DNA of 16,091 nucleotides from JAVEYA01 sp034003745 (GTDB taxonomy: Bacteria > Bacillota > Peptococcia > DRI-13 > PHAD01). The notes under the pieces are model-generated. The model ran no database searches, was not told the DNA's origin, and was given only the letters and a program-made list of their open reading frames with translations. This document shows positions 1-7,547 of this stretch, piece by piece. How positions within the stretch are numbered: position 1 is the stretch's first letter; the number at the start of each line of letters is the position of its first letter. The stretch spans positions 1 through 16,091 of the forward strand of contig JAVEYA010000050.1 of assembly GCA_034003745.1 (NCBI GenBank), read 5' to 3'. Both the position numbers and the translations under genes were made by a program.

Positions 1-1837
1 GATAATAAGGTGAAAGCCCTTCTTTATACTCCAGGACCCTTTTGGGCCGGTACAAGGTCCGGAAGACAATACGCAGCGGCTTGGAAAAACCGGTAGCAGT
101 GTACTGCATGCGGGAATTCAGCCCGCCGAAGCCGCAGTCCCAAGTTTCGTAAAGTCTTTGGTTTGAATGGGGATGGAGCAGGTGGATAACGGTAAGGCAA
201 ATTATTAACAAGACGAGTCCGCCCGCCAGTACGAAAACCGGTGATATGGCAGTACCGCCAACCTGCAGCGGATAATAGATGAAAATGATCGAACCCTTGA
301 TAGCGGGAAGGATGGAAATCTGCAGGAGTTCCTGATTAATACCGTCCAGCAGGCCGGCCATCGCGCGGGGGAAAATACCCAAGAGAAGGCACAAGAAAAC
401 CAGGATGCCCATACCGAACAGCATAGGGGCCGGCGCCTCCCGGGCCTCCTCAGCCTCCGGACTGCGCGGCAAACCCAAAAAGGAAATACCGATTAATTTG
501 ACAAAACAAGCTGCCCCAAGCCCTCCGGTCAGAGCCAGCGCCGCTGCGGACAGCATTCCTAAGAGCTGTGCGCCCGTGCCGGAAACATTCAGGAATTGAA
601 AAATAGACTGAAAGGTCAGCCATTCACTGACGAAACCGTTGAAGGGCGGGAGTGCGGAAATGGCCAAAGCGGCCAGCAGCATCAAGACGCCGGTAAAAGG
701 CATCTTTTTCATCAGGCCGCCTAATTTCTCGATGTTTTTGGTCTGCAGGGCATAGTGCAACGAACCGGCTCCTAAAAAGAGCGCGCCTTTAAAGAGGGTA
801 TGATTGAGAACATGGAAAAGCGAAGCCAGCAGGGCTAACGCAGCTACCGCCGGATGCCGGCCGGCAGAGGCGGCCAGCGCTACGCCCAGCCCAATCAGAA
901 TGATACCGATATTTTCAATACTGGAATACGCCAGAAGCCGTTTATAGTTGTTTTCTAAAAGAGCGTACGCGATCCCCAGGGTTGCGGCAACCGCGCCCAG
1001 AAGGAGAATGACAACGCCCCACCAAGTCTCAGAGGCGCCCAGCACCACCAGGATGAAACGCAGTAAACCATAGACGGCGGTTTTGATCATGATGCCCGAC
1101 ATCAGGGCGGAAATGTTGCTCAGCGCCACCGGATGGGCGTAAGGCAGCCAGACATGCAGCGGGATAAGGCCGGCCTTAACGCCAAAACCAAGCAGGAAGA
1201 GAACGAATAAGATATTTTTAACTTTGGTGGACAACCCGCCGGCGGCTGCGATCTCCAGCGAACCGGTATGGACGTAAAGAAGCATAAAGGCAATAATTAA
1301 GAAAGCGGCGCCCAGATGGGTCATAATGATATAAAGGAGTCCGGCTTTGCTGTTTTCCGTCTCCTTGGTCTCAAAGACGACCAGCGCGTAGGAGACCAGG
1401 GACATAATTTCCCAGGCGATGAGAAAAGACACCAGGTCGGCCGCGGTAAGCACAAAGAACATGGAGACAATGAAGACATTGACAAAACAATGGAACAGGC
1501 CGGTGTTGAGTTTGTCGAAATAATGCTTCATGTAACCTATGGAGTAGATGGATACGGACAGGGAGAGAACAGCCAGACAAAGTAGAAAAAAAGCCGAAAG
1601 TTTATCCAGCTTCAGGGTAAGCGTGAGATAAGGAATCGGCGAGGAAATATCCAGCAATTTAAGGGCGGGCCCTGCAGCGTTTAACCGGCCGAGAGCCAGC
1701 AGGGCGGTGCAGCAGGAGGCTGCTGCCTGCAGCAGGTTGCTTAACAGGGTGTGCGCCCGCTGATATTTCGTCAGGATTAACGGCAGAACAGCGGCGCAGC
1801 CATATAAAGCCAATGCGGTCATAAATAAGACAATCAT
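1..1837 (-). CDS. hyfB: HyfB/HycC-like membrane subunit of a group 4 hydrogenase (partial, C-terminus beyond window)
   Basis: The reading frame is open from an ATG at 1837 to the left edge (612 codons); family members have roughly 650-680 residues, so only the C-terminal end is missing. It is a polytopic membrane protein of the NuoL/NuoM/MrpA-D antiporter-like superfamily, which moves protons while a hydrogenase or formate-hydrogenlyase complex turns over. Channel residues are visible: Glu143 in AWEIMSL, Lys221 in GVKAGLIPLHVWLP, and Lys350 in HVLNHTLFKGALFLGAG. The segment TWDCGFGG...RMQYTATGFSKPLR near residue 560 is characteristic of HyfB/HycC rather than NuoL. A GGGAG ribosome site lies about 10 nt before the ATG. 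The partner genes (HyfC/NuoH-like, hydrogenase subunits) would lie to the left, outside the window. The family call is firm; which complex it serves cannot be decided here. Confidence 0.88.
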   Translation of the reverse strand, partial: MIVLFMTALALYGCAAVLPLILTKYQRAHTLLSNLLQAAASCCTALLALGRLNAAGPALKLLDISSPIPYLTLTLKLDKLSAFFLLCLAVLSLSVSIYSIGYMKHYFDKLNTGLFHCFVNVFIVSMFFVLTAADLVSFLIAWEIMSLVSYALVVFETKETENSKAGLLYIIMTHLGAAFLIIAFMLLYVHTGSLEIAAAGGLSTKVKNILFVLFLLGFGVKAGLIPLHVWLPYAHPVALSNISALMSGIMIKTAVYGLLRFILVVLGASETWWGVVILLLGAVAATLGIAYALLENNYKRLLAYSSIENIGIILIGLGVALAASAGRHPAVAALALLASLFHVLNHTLFKGALFLGAGSLHYALQTKNIEKLGGLMKKMPFTGVLMLLAALAISALPPFNGFVSEWLTFQSIFQFLNVSGTGAQLLGMLSAAALALTGGLGAACFVKLIGISFLGLPRSPEAEEAREAPAPMLFGMGILVFLCLLLGIFPRAMAGLLDGINQELLQISILPAIKGSIIFIYYPLQVGGTAISPVFVLAGGLVLLIICLTVIHLLHPHSNQRLYETWDCGFGGLNSRMQYTATGFSKPLRIVFRTLYRPKRVLEYKEGLSPYY

Positions 1838-1878
1838 TTAGGACGGACTCCCTTGTAATTATGTAAACGAGTAACACA

Positions 1879-1913
1879 ATTATAAATTATACTCCTTATA
1901 TTAAAAAAAACAA
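1879..1913 (-). promoter_or_regulatory. candidate promoter of the hyfB-like gene
   Basis: On the minus strand TTGTTT (1913-1908) is followed after 16 bp by TATAAT (1891-1886); a second TATAAT lies at 1884-1879. The block is AT-rich and stands 40-75 bp before the start codon. The match is by eye only. Confidence 0.4.
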
Positions 1914-2045
1914 GAAAATATTTTACCTGCTCAACGACCTCCAACCCTTCTGTCAAAAGGATTTGGAGGCAGCGGGCGTTTTGCATAAAAATGGCTTCGG
2001 TATGGGAGAATAATGCTTGAAGTATTAAAAAGGAGATGGATAAGT

Positions 2046-2294
2046 TTGGGAAAACAAGATATTCATTGTATTGTAAACGACTGTCATTATTGGAACCAGG
2101 GCAATAAATGCATGGCGGAAAAGATTTTGGTCGCCACGGACCATTTCGCCAACAACAATCCGGACTGTGATATGGAAATGGCGGAAGAGCTGACCCAGGA
2201 TATGGCCGGCAGCTTCTCTTCCACTTGCTGTAAGACCTATGTGGCCAGGGGAGAGCACGGCCAACACGACGGCGTGAGGAAGTTGTCTGAATAG
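2046..2294 (+). CDS. DUF1540 small cysteine-rich protein
   Basis: A protein of 82 residues if read from the TTG at 2046, which has AGGAG at 2031-2035 at a proper distance. An in-frame ATG at 2013, with GGGAG before it, would add 11 residues, so the start is not certain; I prefer 2046 because DUF1540 proteins begin close to the first cysteine pair. The pattern IHCIVNDCHYW, then NKCMAEKI, then STCCKTY near the end matches DUF1540, a short domain with spaced cysteines that probably binds a metal, common in anaerobic Firmicutes and of unknown function. The gene is transcribed away from the hydrogenase gene and stands alone. Confidence 0.8.
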   Translation: MGKQDIHCIVNDCHYWNQGNKCMAEKILVATDHFANNNPDCDMEMAEELTQDMAGSFSSTCCKTYVARGEHGQHDGVRKLSE

Positions 2295-2373
2295 AGGCAA
2301 ACGGTATAAGAGACCGCATAACAGTCTATATCCCTTCTATTAGCGTTCATAGGGATAAATAACCCTTATGGGT

Positions 2374-2399
2374 GGGCGGGTAGCATTGGCTGCCCGCCC
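2374..2399 (+). terminator. GC-rich hairpin after the DUF1540 gene
   Basis: GGGCGGG (2374-2380) pairs with CCCGCCC (2393-2399), with AGC/GCT adding an inner stem. The following sequence is only moderately T-rich, so it is a likely but imperfect terminator. A weaker hairpin (ATAGGG/CCCTTAT) lies just before it. Confidence 0.5.
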
Positions 2400-2444
2400 T
2401 GACGCTGTTTATGCAGTCTTTTCTTCGGTTTCTTTATATTTTTA

Positions 2445-2497
2445 ATTGACTAAATTAGTCAATGGCCTTACAATAACAATTGACTAAAACAGTCAAT
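2445..2497 (+). promoter_or_regulatory. TetR 1 promoter with two palindromic operators
   Basis: Two 19-bp palindromes, ATTGACTAAATTAGTCAAT (2445-2463) and ATTGACTAAAACAGTCAAT (2479-2497), share the arms ATTGACT/AGTCAAT; their centres are 34 bp apart. The promoter TTGACT (2446-2451), 17 bp, TACAAT (2469-2474) has its -35 inside the first operator and its -10 between the two; transcription would begin in the second. This is the layout of an autorepressed TetR-family gene. Confidence 0.85.
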
Positions 2498-2509
2498 GAG
2501 GTGATTGCC

Positions 2510-3109
2510 ATGCAGGAGTTTCATATTCCCGAGGATAAAAAGCGGCGGATCATTCGTGCAGCCATGGAACACTTCGCTAAAAACGGCTACAAAAAGGCAA
2601 CCATGGATGAAATCGTCGCAGCGGCAGATATCTCCAAGGGCTTGATTTTCCACTATTTTGGCAACAAGAAAAAGCTATACCTCTATCTCTATGAATTTGC
2701 CTACGGCCTTGTGTATGAACGCCTCGTGAAGTCCTTCGAGCGGTCGGACCTGTTTGAGCGCATCCGGGAATCGGAACAGATTAAACTGGCTGTGGTGAGC
2801 GAATATCCTTATGTGTTGGACTTTCTCCTCTCGGTCCGCAGGGAAACGGACGAACAATTGCGGGAGGAAATTTCCAGAGTCAAAGGGGAGAGCTTTCCGC
2901 CGTGGAGGGAAACCTTTCTGCCGGGACTTGACGCATCCAAATTGCGGGAGGGCATCGACCTGGAGAAAGTGATTAAAATTATTTCGTGGAGCACCAATGG
3001 GCTTCTGGCTGAGCACAAGGACGACTTCGTACTGGAGAATATTTTTGCGGAAATGGATGAATACCTTGAGCTGATGCGTAAAGCGTTTTACAAGGAGGCG
3101 TATCAATGA
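2510..3109 (+). CDS. TetR/AcrR family transcriptional regulator 1
   Basis: A protein of 199 residues. The ATG at 2510 is chosen because GAGGTG (2498-2503) precedes it by 6 nt; a possible TTG at 2480 lies inside the operator and is unlikely. Residues 8-55 form a TetR-N helix-turn-helix domain: RIIRAAMEHFAKNGYKKATM, then DEIVAAADISKGLIFHYFGNKKKLY. The C-terminal half is an all-helical ligand-binding and dimer domain of unknown inducer. It should repress its own promoter through the two operators at 2445-2497. Its stop codon overlaps the ATG of the next gene by 4 bp (ATGA), so the PEP-enzyme-like gene is translationally coupled and under the same control. It is a paralogue of the second TetR gene in this window (both share ISKG..FHYF and end in a similar DEYLELMRKAFYK / DDYLAVLRKCFYK helix). 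Confidence 0.93.
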   Translation: MQEFHIPEDKKRRIIRAAMEHFAKNGYKKATMDEIVAAADISKGLIFHYFGNKKKLYLYLYEFAYGLVYERLVKSFERSDLFERIRESEQIKLAVVSEYPYVLDFLLSVRRETDEQLREEISRVKGESFPPWRETFLPGLDASKLREGIDLEKVIKIISWSTNGLLAEHKDDFVLENIFAEMDEYLELMRKAFYKEAYQ

Positions 3110-4485
3110 ATAGGCTGTTGAATCTGACCGACAGCGCTGCCGGAGATATCTCCCTGACCGGCGCTAAGGGTGCGAATCTTCACAGGCTGGCGGCCCTGAA
3201 CGGTATCCATGTGCCCGGCGGCTTTGTCATCACCGTCAACGCCTTCCGGGAACTTTGCGCCGGTGTGATTGCGTCCCGTGGAAAGGCGCTGCAGGCAGCC
3301 TCCTCCCTGGCGGAGCTTATCCGGGCTGGCGCCGAAATCCGTCAGGCCATCCGGAATATTCCCATCCCGGAGGAATTTTTACGGGAGCTTGAGGCGGTGT
3401 TGGCGTCCTATCCTCCAGATATCCTTTTTGCCGTGCGTTCCTCGGCGCATAACCCTACCTCCGAGATGGGACTTGTCTTGAGCGAAGTGGCCGATCTGGC
3501 CCGGGAGTATCCGCCGGTGGTGAGGTATCTCGAAGCAGCCGGGGAAGCCTTCCGCATGGATGATTTGCGCCAAGTGGAGGGAGGGGGCGCGGTGGCGGAC
3601 GCTTTTGAGAATTTCTTGCGGCAATACGGCATGCGGGCTACCGGCGAGATAGACATCGCTAAGCCCCGTTTCCGGGAGAATCCCGCCGAACTGATAGGCG
3701 CCATGCTCACCAACATCCGCACCTTGCCAAAGGGGCACGGCAAATCATCCTTTGAACAGGGCCGCCTGGAGATGAAAAGGCTCACAGAAGAGCTGGCGGC
3801 GCTGGCGGAACAGAAACTGGGTTCCCGCAAGGCCAAAAAGCTGCGCCGCTACATCTCCTTTTTTCGCAATTATGTGGGCACACGGGAGTATCCCAAGTAT
3901 TTCTGGATCTGCCGTTACGACGTATACAAAAAGACGATTATGCGGGAGGCCGAACGCCTTGCGGATCAAGGCATCCTGCAGGAGCCCGGCGACATCTTCT
4001 ACTTGTACCTGGAAGAGCTGCGGGAGGCAATTCAAACCGGCCGGGTGAAGTATACGGACATCGCCCGCCGTAAAAGAGACTATGCTCACTTTGCCAACCT
4101 CACCCCGCCACGGGTCATTTTTTCAGACGGCGAGGCGCCGGAGATGGGTTATCAAAGGAATATCCCCACCGGGGCGCTGCCCGGTTTGGGGGTGTCCTCC
4201 GGCGTGGTCGAAGGCCGGGCCCGTGTGATCCGGTCCATTGAGGACGCGATTATGGAAAAAGGCGATATTCTGGTGACCTCCTTCACCGATCCCAGCTGGA
4301 CGCCGGTGTTCGTCTCCATCGCGGGGCTGGTCACCGAGGTGGGCGGCATGATGACCCACGGGGCGGTCATCACCCGGGAGTATGGTCTGCCCGCCGTGGT
4401 TGGCGTTGTCGGTGCAACCGGACGCATCCGGGACGGCGACCGTATTCGGGTAAACGGCGACGAAGGCTATGTGGAAATCCTTTGA
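3106..4485 (+). CDS. PEP synthase / rifampicin phosphotransferase-like protein, apparently with an internal deletion
   Basis: A protein of 459 residues. The N-terminus (about 1-114) matches the start of the ATP-grasp domain of pyruvate-phosphate dikinase/PEP synthase-like enzymes (TGAKGANLHRL, VPGGFVIT, FAVRSSA). At residues 114/115 (near base 3447) the sequence jumps straight to NPTSEMGLVLSEVADLAREYP, which in full-length relatives lies several hundred residues later. The rest is colinear with them: the helical central region, then the swivelling phosphohistidine domain with GDILVTSFTDPSWTP and GGMMTHGAVITREYGLPAV. His418 is the expected phosphoryl carrier. Relatives have about 860-890 residues, so roughly 400 seem to be missing, including most of the ATP-binding site, yet the frame is intact. 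Autophosphorylation from ATP is therefore doubtful. Coupled to TetR 1. The family is firm; the function of the short form is unknown, and it may be decaying. Confidence 0.8.
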   Translation: MNRLLNLTDSAAGDISLTGAKGANLHRLAALNGIHVPGGFVITVNAFRELCAGVIASRGKALQAASSLAELIRAGAEIRQAIRNIPIPEEFLRELEAVLASYPPDILFAVRSSAHNPTSEMGLVLSEVADLAREYPPVVRYLEAAGEAFRMDDLRQVEGGGAVADAFENFLRQYGMRATGEIDIAKPRFRENPAELIGAMLTNIRTLPKGHGKSSFEQGRLEMKRLTEELAALAEQKLGSRKAKKLRRYISFFRNYVGTREYPKYFWICRYDVYKKTIMREAERLADQGILQEPGDIFYLYLEELREAIQTGRVKYTDIARRKRDYAHFANLTPPRVIFSDGEAPEMGYQRNIPTGALPGLGVSSGVVEGRARVIRSIEDAIMEKGDILVTSFTDPSWTPVFVSIAGLVTEVGGMMTHGAVITREYGLPAVVGVVGATGRIRDGDRIRVNGDEGYVEIL

Positions 4486-4546
4486 TACAGAAGAAAAAGC
4501 GGTGAAGCCGTCCTGCTTCTGGGGTCCTGTCTTATATAGGATTTGG

Positions 4547-4606
4547 AAATTGACCACATTGGTCGGTTTGTGCTACAATGCAATTACCGACCAATGTGGT
4601 CAATTT
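4547..4606 (+). promoter_or_regulatory. TetR 2 promoter with paired operators in a long inverted repeat
   Basis: TTGACCACATTGGTCGGT (4550-4567) is exactly reverse-complementary to ACCGACCAATGTGGTCAA (4586-4603). The match continues 3 bp outward on each side, giving 21-bp arms around an 18-bp spacer. Each arm contains its own operator-like palindrome, GACCA-N3-TGGTC. The promoter is TTGACC (4550-4555), 18 bp, TACAAT (4574-4579): the -35 lies inside the first operator and the -10 in the spacer. This indicates autorepression by TetR 2. Confidence 0.85.
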
Positions 4607-4625
4607 TGATTGGGGCGTGATGATT

Positions 4626-5252
4626 ATGCACGAAAATTTTGTCGGACTCAAAGAGGAAAAGCGGGATGCCATCATCAATGCAGCGCTGCAGGAATTCGCC
4701 GCCAAGGGATACGATCTCGCCTCCACCAATGAGATTGTCCGGGCGGCCGGCATTTCCAAGGGGGCGCTGTTCCACTACTTTTCCAGCAAAAGGGAGCTGT
4801 TTTTCTTTCTCTGCGACTATGTATACGAGGTAGTCCGCCGGGAGTTTTACGAACAAATCGGTCATTGCCAAGGCGACCTGCTTACCCGCTATGGCAGGGC
4901 CGCGCGGCTCAAGGGAAACGTCTATCTGCGCTATCCTCCGCTGTTTGGATTTGTTAAGCGGCTGGCGCAGGAAAAATCCGCCGAGATTGCCGGAGAGCTT
5001 GCCAAAAAGCTTTCTCACCTCACGGAAGCGGGCTACAGTCATTTGCTGGGGAATTTGGATGAATCCCTTTTTCGGCAGGATGTGCCTGCGGGCAAGATCC
5101 GGGACCTGATCGTCTGGGCGCTGGAAAACTACGGATACCGCTCGATGGATCTGATTCAAAACCAAGCGCTGGAAGAGATCGACATGGAAGCGCTCAACGC
5201 GGACTTTGACGATTATCTCGCTGTCCTGCGCAAATGCTTCTATAAACAGTAG
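4626..5252 (+). CDS. TetR/AcrR family transcriptional regulator 2
   Basis: A protein of 208 residues from the ATG at 4626, preceded by GGGG (4612-4615); an ATG at 4620 is also possible. The ATG at 4578 overlaps the -10 box and cannot be the start. Residues about 10-58 are a TetR-N domain (AIINAALQEFAAKGYDLAST, NEIVRAAGISKGALFHYFSSKRELF); the remainder is a helical ligand-binding domain. It sits 13 bp before the ABC ATPase gene in the same direction and very likely represses itself and the exporter through the inverted repeat at 4547-4606. It resembles TetR 1 throughout, which suggests an old duplication of a regulator-plus-target module. The inducer is unknown but is probably a small exported compound. 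Confidence 0.93.
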   Translation: MHENFVGLKEEKRDAIINAALQEFAAKGYDLASTNEIVRAAGISKGALFHYFSSKRELFFFLCDYVYEVVRREFYEQIGHCQGDLLTRYGRAARLKGNVYLRYPPLFGFVKRLAQEKSAEIAGELAKKLSHLTEAGYSHLLGNLDESLFRQDVPAGKIRDLIVWALENYGYRSMDLIQNQALEEIDMEALNADFDDYLAVLRKCFYKQ

Positions 5253-5265
5253 AGGAGGGGAATAT

Positions 5266-6000
5266 ATGGCTGTCATAGAAATTCGCGGCCTGAAAAAACG
5301 CTTTGGCAAGACCGTGGCGCTGGACGGCGTGGAACTCTCCGTACCCCGAGGGGGAATATACGGCTTCATCGGGCCCAACGGCGCGGGGAAATCCACTACT
5401 ATCCGTATGCTGCTGGGACTCCTGAAAAAGGATGAGGGCGATGTGCGCCTGCTGGGCGGCGACCCCTGGCGGGACGCGGTGGAGCTGCATAAGCGGCTCG
5501 CCTATGTTCCCAGCGACGTACAGCTCTGGGACAACATGACCGGTGGCGAGGTGATTGATTTTCTGGGCCGGCTGCGGGGGAGCTATACAAAAAAACGCCG
5601 GGCTGAATTGATTGAACGCTTCGATCTGGATCCGGCAAAGAAGTGCAGAACCTACTCCAAGGGCAACCGGCAGAAAGTGCTGCTGATCTCCGCCTTTGTG
5701 TCGGATGTGGAGCTGCAAATCCTCGACGAACCCACCACCGGCCTGGATCCGCTGATGAAAACGGTCTTCCAGCAGTGCGTCCGGGAGGCCAAGGAGGCCG
5801 GTAAGACGGTGTTTCTGTCCAGCCACATCCTCTCGGAGGTGGAGGCGGTTTGCGACACCATCGGCATTATCCGGGCGGGCAGGATTATTGAACAAGGCAG
5901 TATGGAGAAGCTGAGGGCCCTCATCAGCCAACTGGAACCTCCCACCCTGGAAACCCTGTTCATGAATTACTACCGGAAGGATGACGAAAGGGGGGCCTGA
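5266..6000 (+). CDS. ABC transporter ATP-binding protein (drug-exporter type)
   Basis: A protein of 244 residues; the ATG at 5266 is chosen for the AGGAGGGG ribosome site about 5 nt before it. It is the nucleotide-binding subunit of an ABC-2 exporter. Visible motifs are Walker A GPNGAGKST (residues 36-44), a signature loop YSKGNRQKV (130-138) in place of the classical LSGGQ, Walker B LQILDEPT (150-157) followed by TGLDP, and the switch histidine in SSH (187). The signature variant with KGN/KGM is common in the DrrA/CcmA-like exporter subfamily. It acts with the membrane protein directly downstream, whose reading frame starts at or just after this stop codon. Regulation is presumably by TetR 2, with which it appears to form one transcript. 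Confidence 0.93.
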   Translation: MAVIEIRGLKKRFGKTVALDGVELSVPRGGIYGFIGPNGAGKSTTIRMLLGLLKKDEGDVRLLGGDPWRDAVELHKRLAYVPSDVQLWDNMTGGEVIDFLGRLRGSYTKKRRAELIERFDLDPAKKCRTYSKGNRQKVLLISAFVSDVELQILDEPTTGLDPLMKTVFQQCVREAKEAGKTVFLSSHILSEVEAVCDTIGIIRAGRIIEQGSMEKLRALISQLEPPTLETLFMNYYRKDDERGA

Positions 6001-6035
6001 GCAAGAAACGTTACTTTCATGGTACGGCTGCCATC

Positions 6036-7451
6036 ATGACACTGTATATGCGGCAGAATCGGGTTTTCACGTTGGTCTGGCTGCTGCTGCCGGGGCTGTG
6101 GATTGTCATCAACACCATATCTTCATTGGTGCTCTTTCCCACCCAGGAGGCCCTCGTCAGGATGGGCGTCACGCTGATCGACCCACTCACCGAGGCTATA
6201 CACGGCCCGTTGCTGGACGTTTCGGTGGCCGGATTTATCACTTGGCGCACCAAGGTATTTCTGGTTCTGACAAGCGGGATTTTCAGCATTATTTATGTGG
6301 TGCGGCATACCCGGCTGGCCGAAGAGCAGGGCAGGCGCGAACTGCTTGGCGCCAATGTAGCCGGCAGCCTTGCACCCTTTGCGGCAGCGCTGCTGAACAT
6401 GCTGCTGATCAATGCAGCGGCGGCTGTTCTTGCCGTGCTTGGCATGACGGCGCTGGGGCTTGGTTTCACAGGATCGCTGGCCCACTGCCTCGGCTTTTTT
6501 GCCGCCGCCTGTGTTTTGGGCCTAATGGCGGGATTGGCCGCCCAGTTCTTTGTAGGCGCTGCGGCGGCGCGGGGAACCTCTTTCGGATTTTTGGGGCTGC
6601 TGTTTGCCCTGCATATCCTCTGGAACGTGAGCGGGGGAAACAGTTCCGCCGCATATCTCAACCCGCTGGAATGGCCGCTTCTGATCCGCCCCTTTGCGGG
6701 GGAACGGTTTAGCGTCCTTCTGATTTCCTTGTCCATAACGATCCTGCTGGCGGCGCTTTCCCTGTGGGTGACCCACCGGCGGGACGTGGGCGCGGGGCTC
6801 ATCCCCCAGCGGGAGGGACGCGCCTTCGCCAAGCCCGGTTTCCGCTCGTTGTCCGTTTTGGCCTGGCGTACCCAAAAGGGACTGTTCCTCTCCTGGCTGA
6901 TTTTTTACGCGGTGTTCTCCTTCGCTCTGGGCTGTGCCAGCTATCTGATGGTAAGCGCAGTCAGTTCGGCCGAGGCGCTGGCTGGGTTGATTGCGCGCCT
7001 TGGCGGCGTGGACCGCGCCTTCATGTCCCTGATGCTGTATATTTTTTCCATGCTCATTTCAGCCTATGTACTGATGTCGGCGGGAATCCTACGCCGTGAA
7101 GAGACGGCCAAGGCAGAACTGTTGCTGTCTTGGCCTGTCCGGCGAAGCCGTTTTGCTATGGGGCATCTGATGTATATCTTCGGCGGGATTTCGATGCTGC
7201 TGTTTGGCGCGCTGCCCCGCTGGATGTCCGGGCTCAGCTATGGATTCCTGGTGCTGTTTGTACTGTTGGAAATTCTCTGGGAACAGCAGTCGGTGAGTGA
7301 CGCCGTGTATGCCCTTTCCCCCTTCTCCTGGGTGACGCCGCTCAAAGCTACGCAGCCGCTGTCGTCGCTTGTGCTGTTATGCGTCCTATCAGCGTTGTTG
7401 GCTGTTGTGGGAATCGTCTTGTTTGAGCGTAGAGACATGTCCATGTATTAA
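6036..7451 (+). CDS. ABC-2 type permease, polyketide-antibiotic-exporter family, probably internally shortened
   Basis: A protein of 471 residues from the ATG at 6036. The frame stays open back to 5985, and the extra residues after a CTG at 5997 (LSKKRYFHGTAAI) resemble the conserved beginning of the family, so the true start may be that CTG overlapping the ATPase stop (CTGA). No ribosome site precedes 6036. There are about ten hydrophobic segments in two halves with a basic loop near residues 250-270 (THRRDVGAGL), as in OleC5-type exporter subunits. Those proteins have about 530-540 residues. Here MGHLMYIFGG joins ISMLLFGALPRW near residue 383, where I expect some 60 residues containing further membrane helices. 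It pairs with the upstream ATPase to export an unknown compound. The shortening is inferred from memory of the family. Confidence 0.82.
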   Translation: MTLYMRQNRVFTLVWLLLPGLWIVINTISSLVLFPTQEALVRMGVTLIDPLTEAIHGPLLDVSVAGFITWRTKVFLVLTSGIFSIIYVVRHTRLAEEQGRRELLGANVAGSLAPFAAALLNMLLINAAAAVLAVLGMTALGLGFTGSLAHCLGFFAAACVLGLMAGLAAQFFVGAAAARGTSFGFLGLLFALHILWNVSGGNSSAAYLNPLEWPLLIRPFAGERFSVLLISLSITILLAALSLWVTHRRDVGAGLIPQREGRAFAKPGFRSLSVLAWRTQKGLFLSWLIFYAVFSFALGCASYLMVSAVSSAEALAGLIARLGGVDRAFMSLMLYIFSMLISAYVLMSAGILRREETAKAELLLSWPVRRSRFAMGHLMYIFGGISMLLFGALPRWMSGLSYGFLVLFVLLEILWEQQSVSDAVYALSPFSWVTPLKATQPLSSLVLLCVLSALLAVVGIVLFERRDMSMY

Positions 7452-7515
7452 ATACAGACTACGAAAGGCAGGATATCAGGGCAGCTCGATTGTTTGGCAA
7501 TCCCTAAAGATATAA

Positions 7516-7539
7516 AAAAAGAGGCTTCAGCCTCTTTTT
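7516..7539. terminator. bidirectional rho-independent terminator
   Basis: AAAAAGAGGCT (7516-7526) and AGCCTCTTTTT (7529-7539) form a perfect 11-bp stem with a T run on both strands. It lies between the convergent exporter permease and TraB-family genes and can end both transcripts. Confidence 0.92.
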
Positions 7540-7547
7540 CAGAAATT

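Noticed and set aside
405..599. Plus-strand open frame of 64 residues.
   Set aside because: It lies antisense to the HyfB-like gene, has no ribosome site, and its low-complexity sequence looks like a shadow frame.
4491..4520. Hairpin CAGAAG...CTTCTG after the PEP-enzyme-like gene as a terminator.
   Set aside because: The stem is short with a large interior loop and no T run; too weak to annotate.
4584..5396. Minus-strand open frame of 270 residues.
   Set aside because: It is antisense to TetR 2 and the ABC ATPase, which carry clear conserved motifs; long antisense frames are expected in GC-rich genes.
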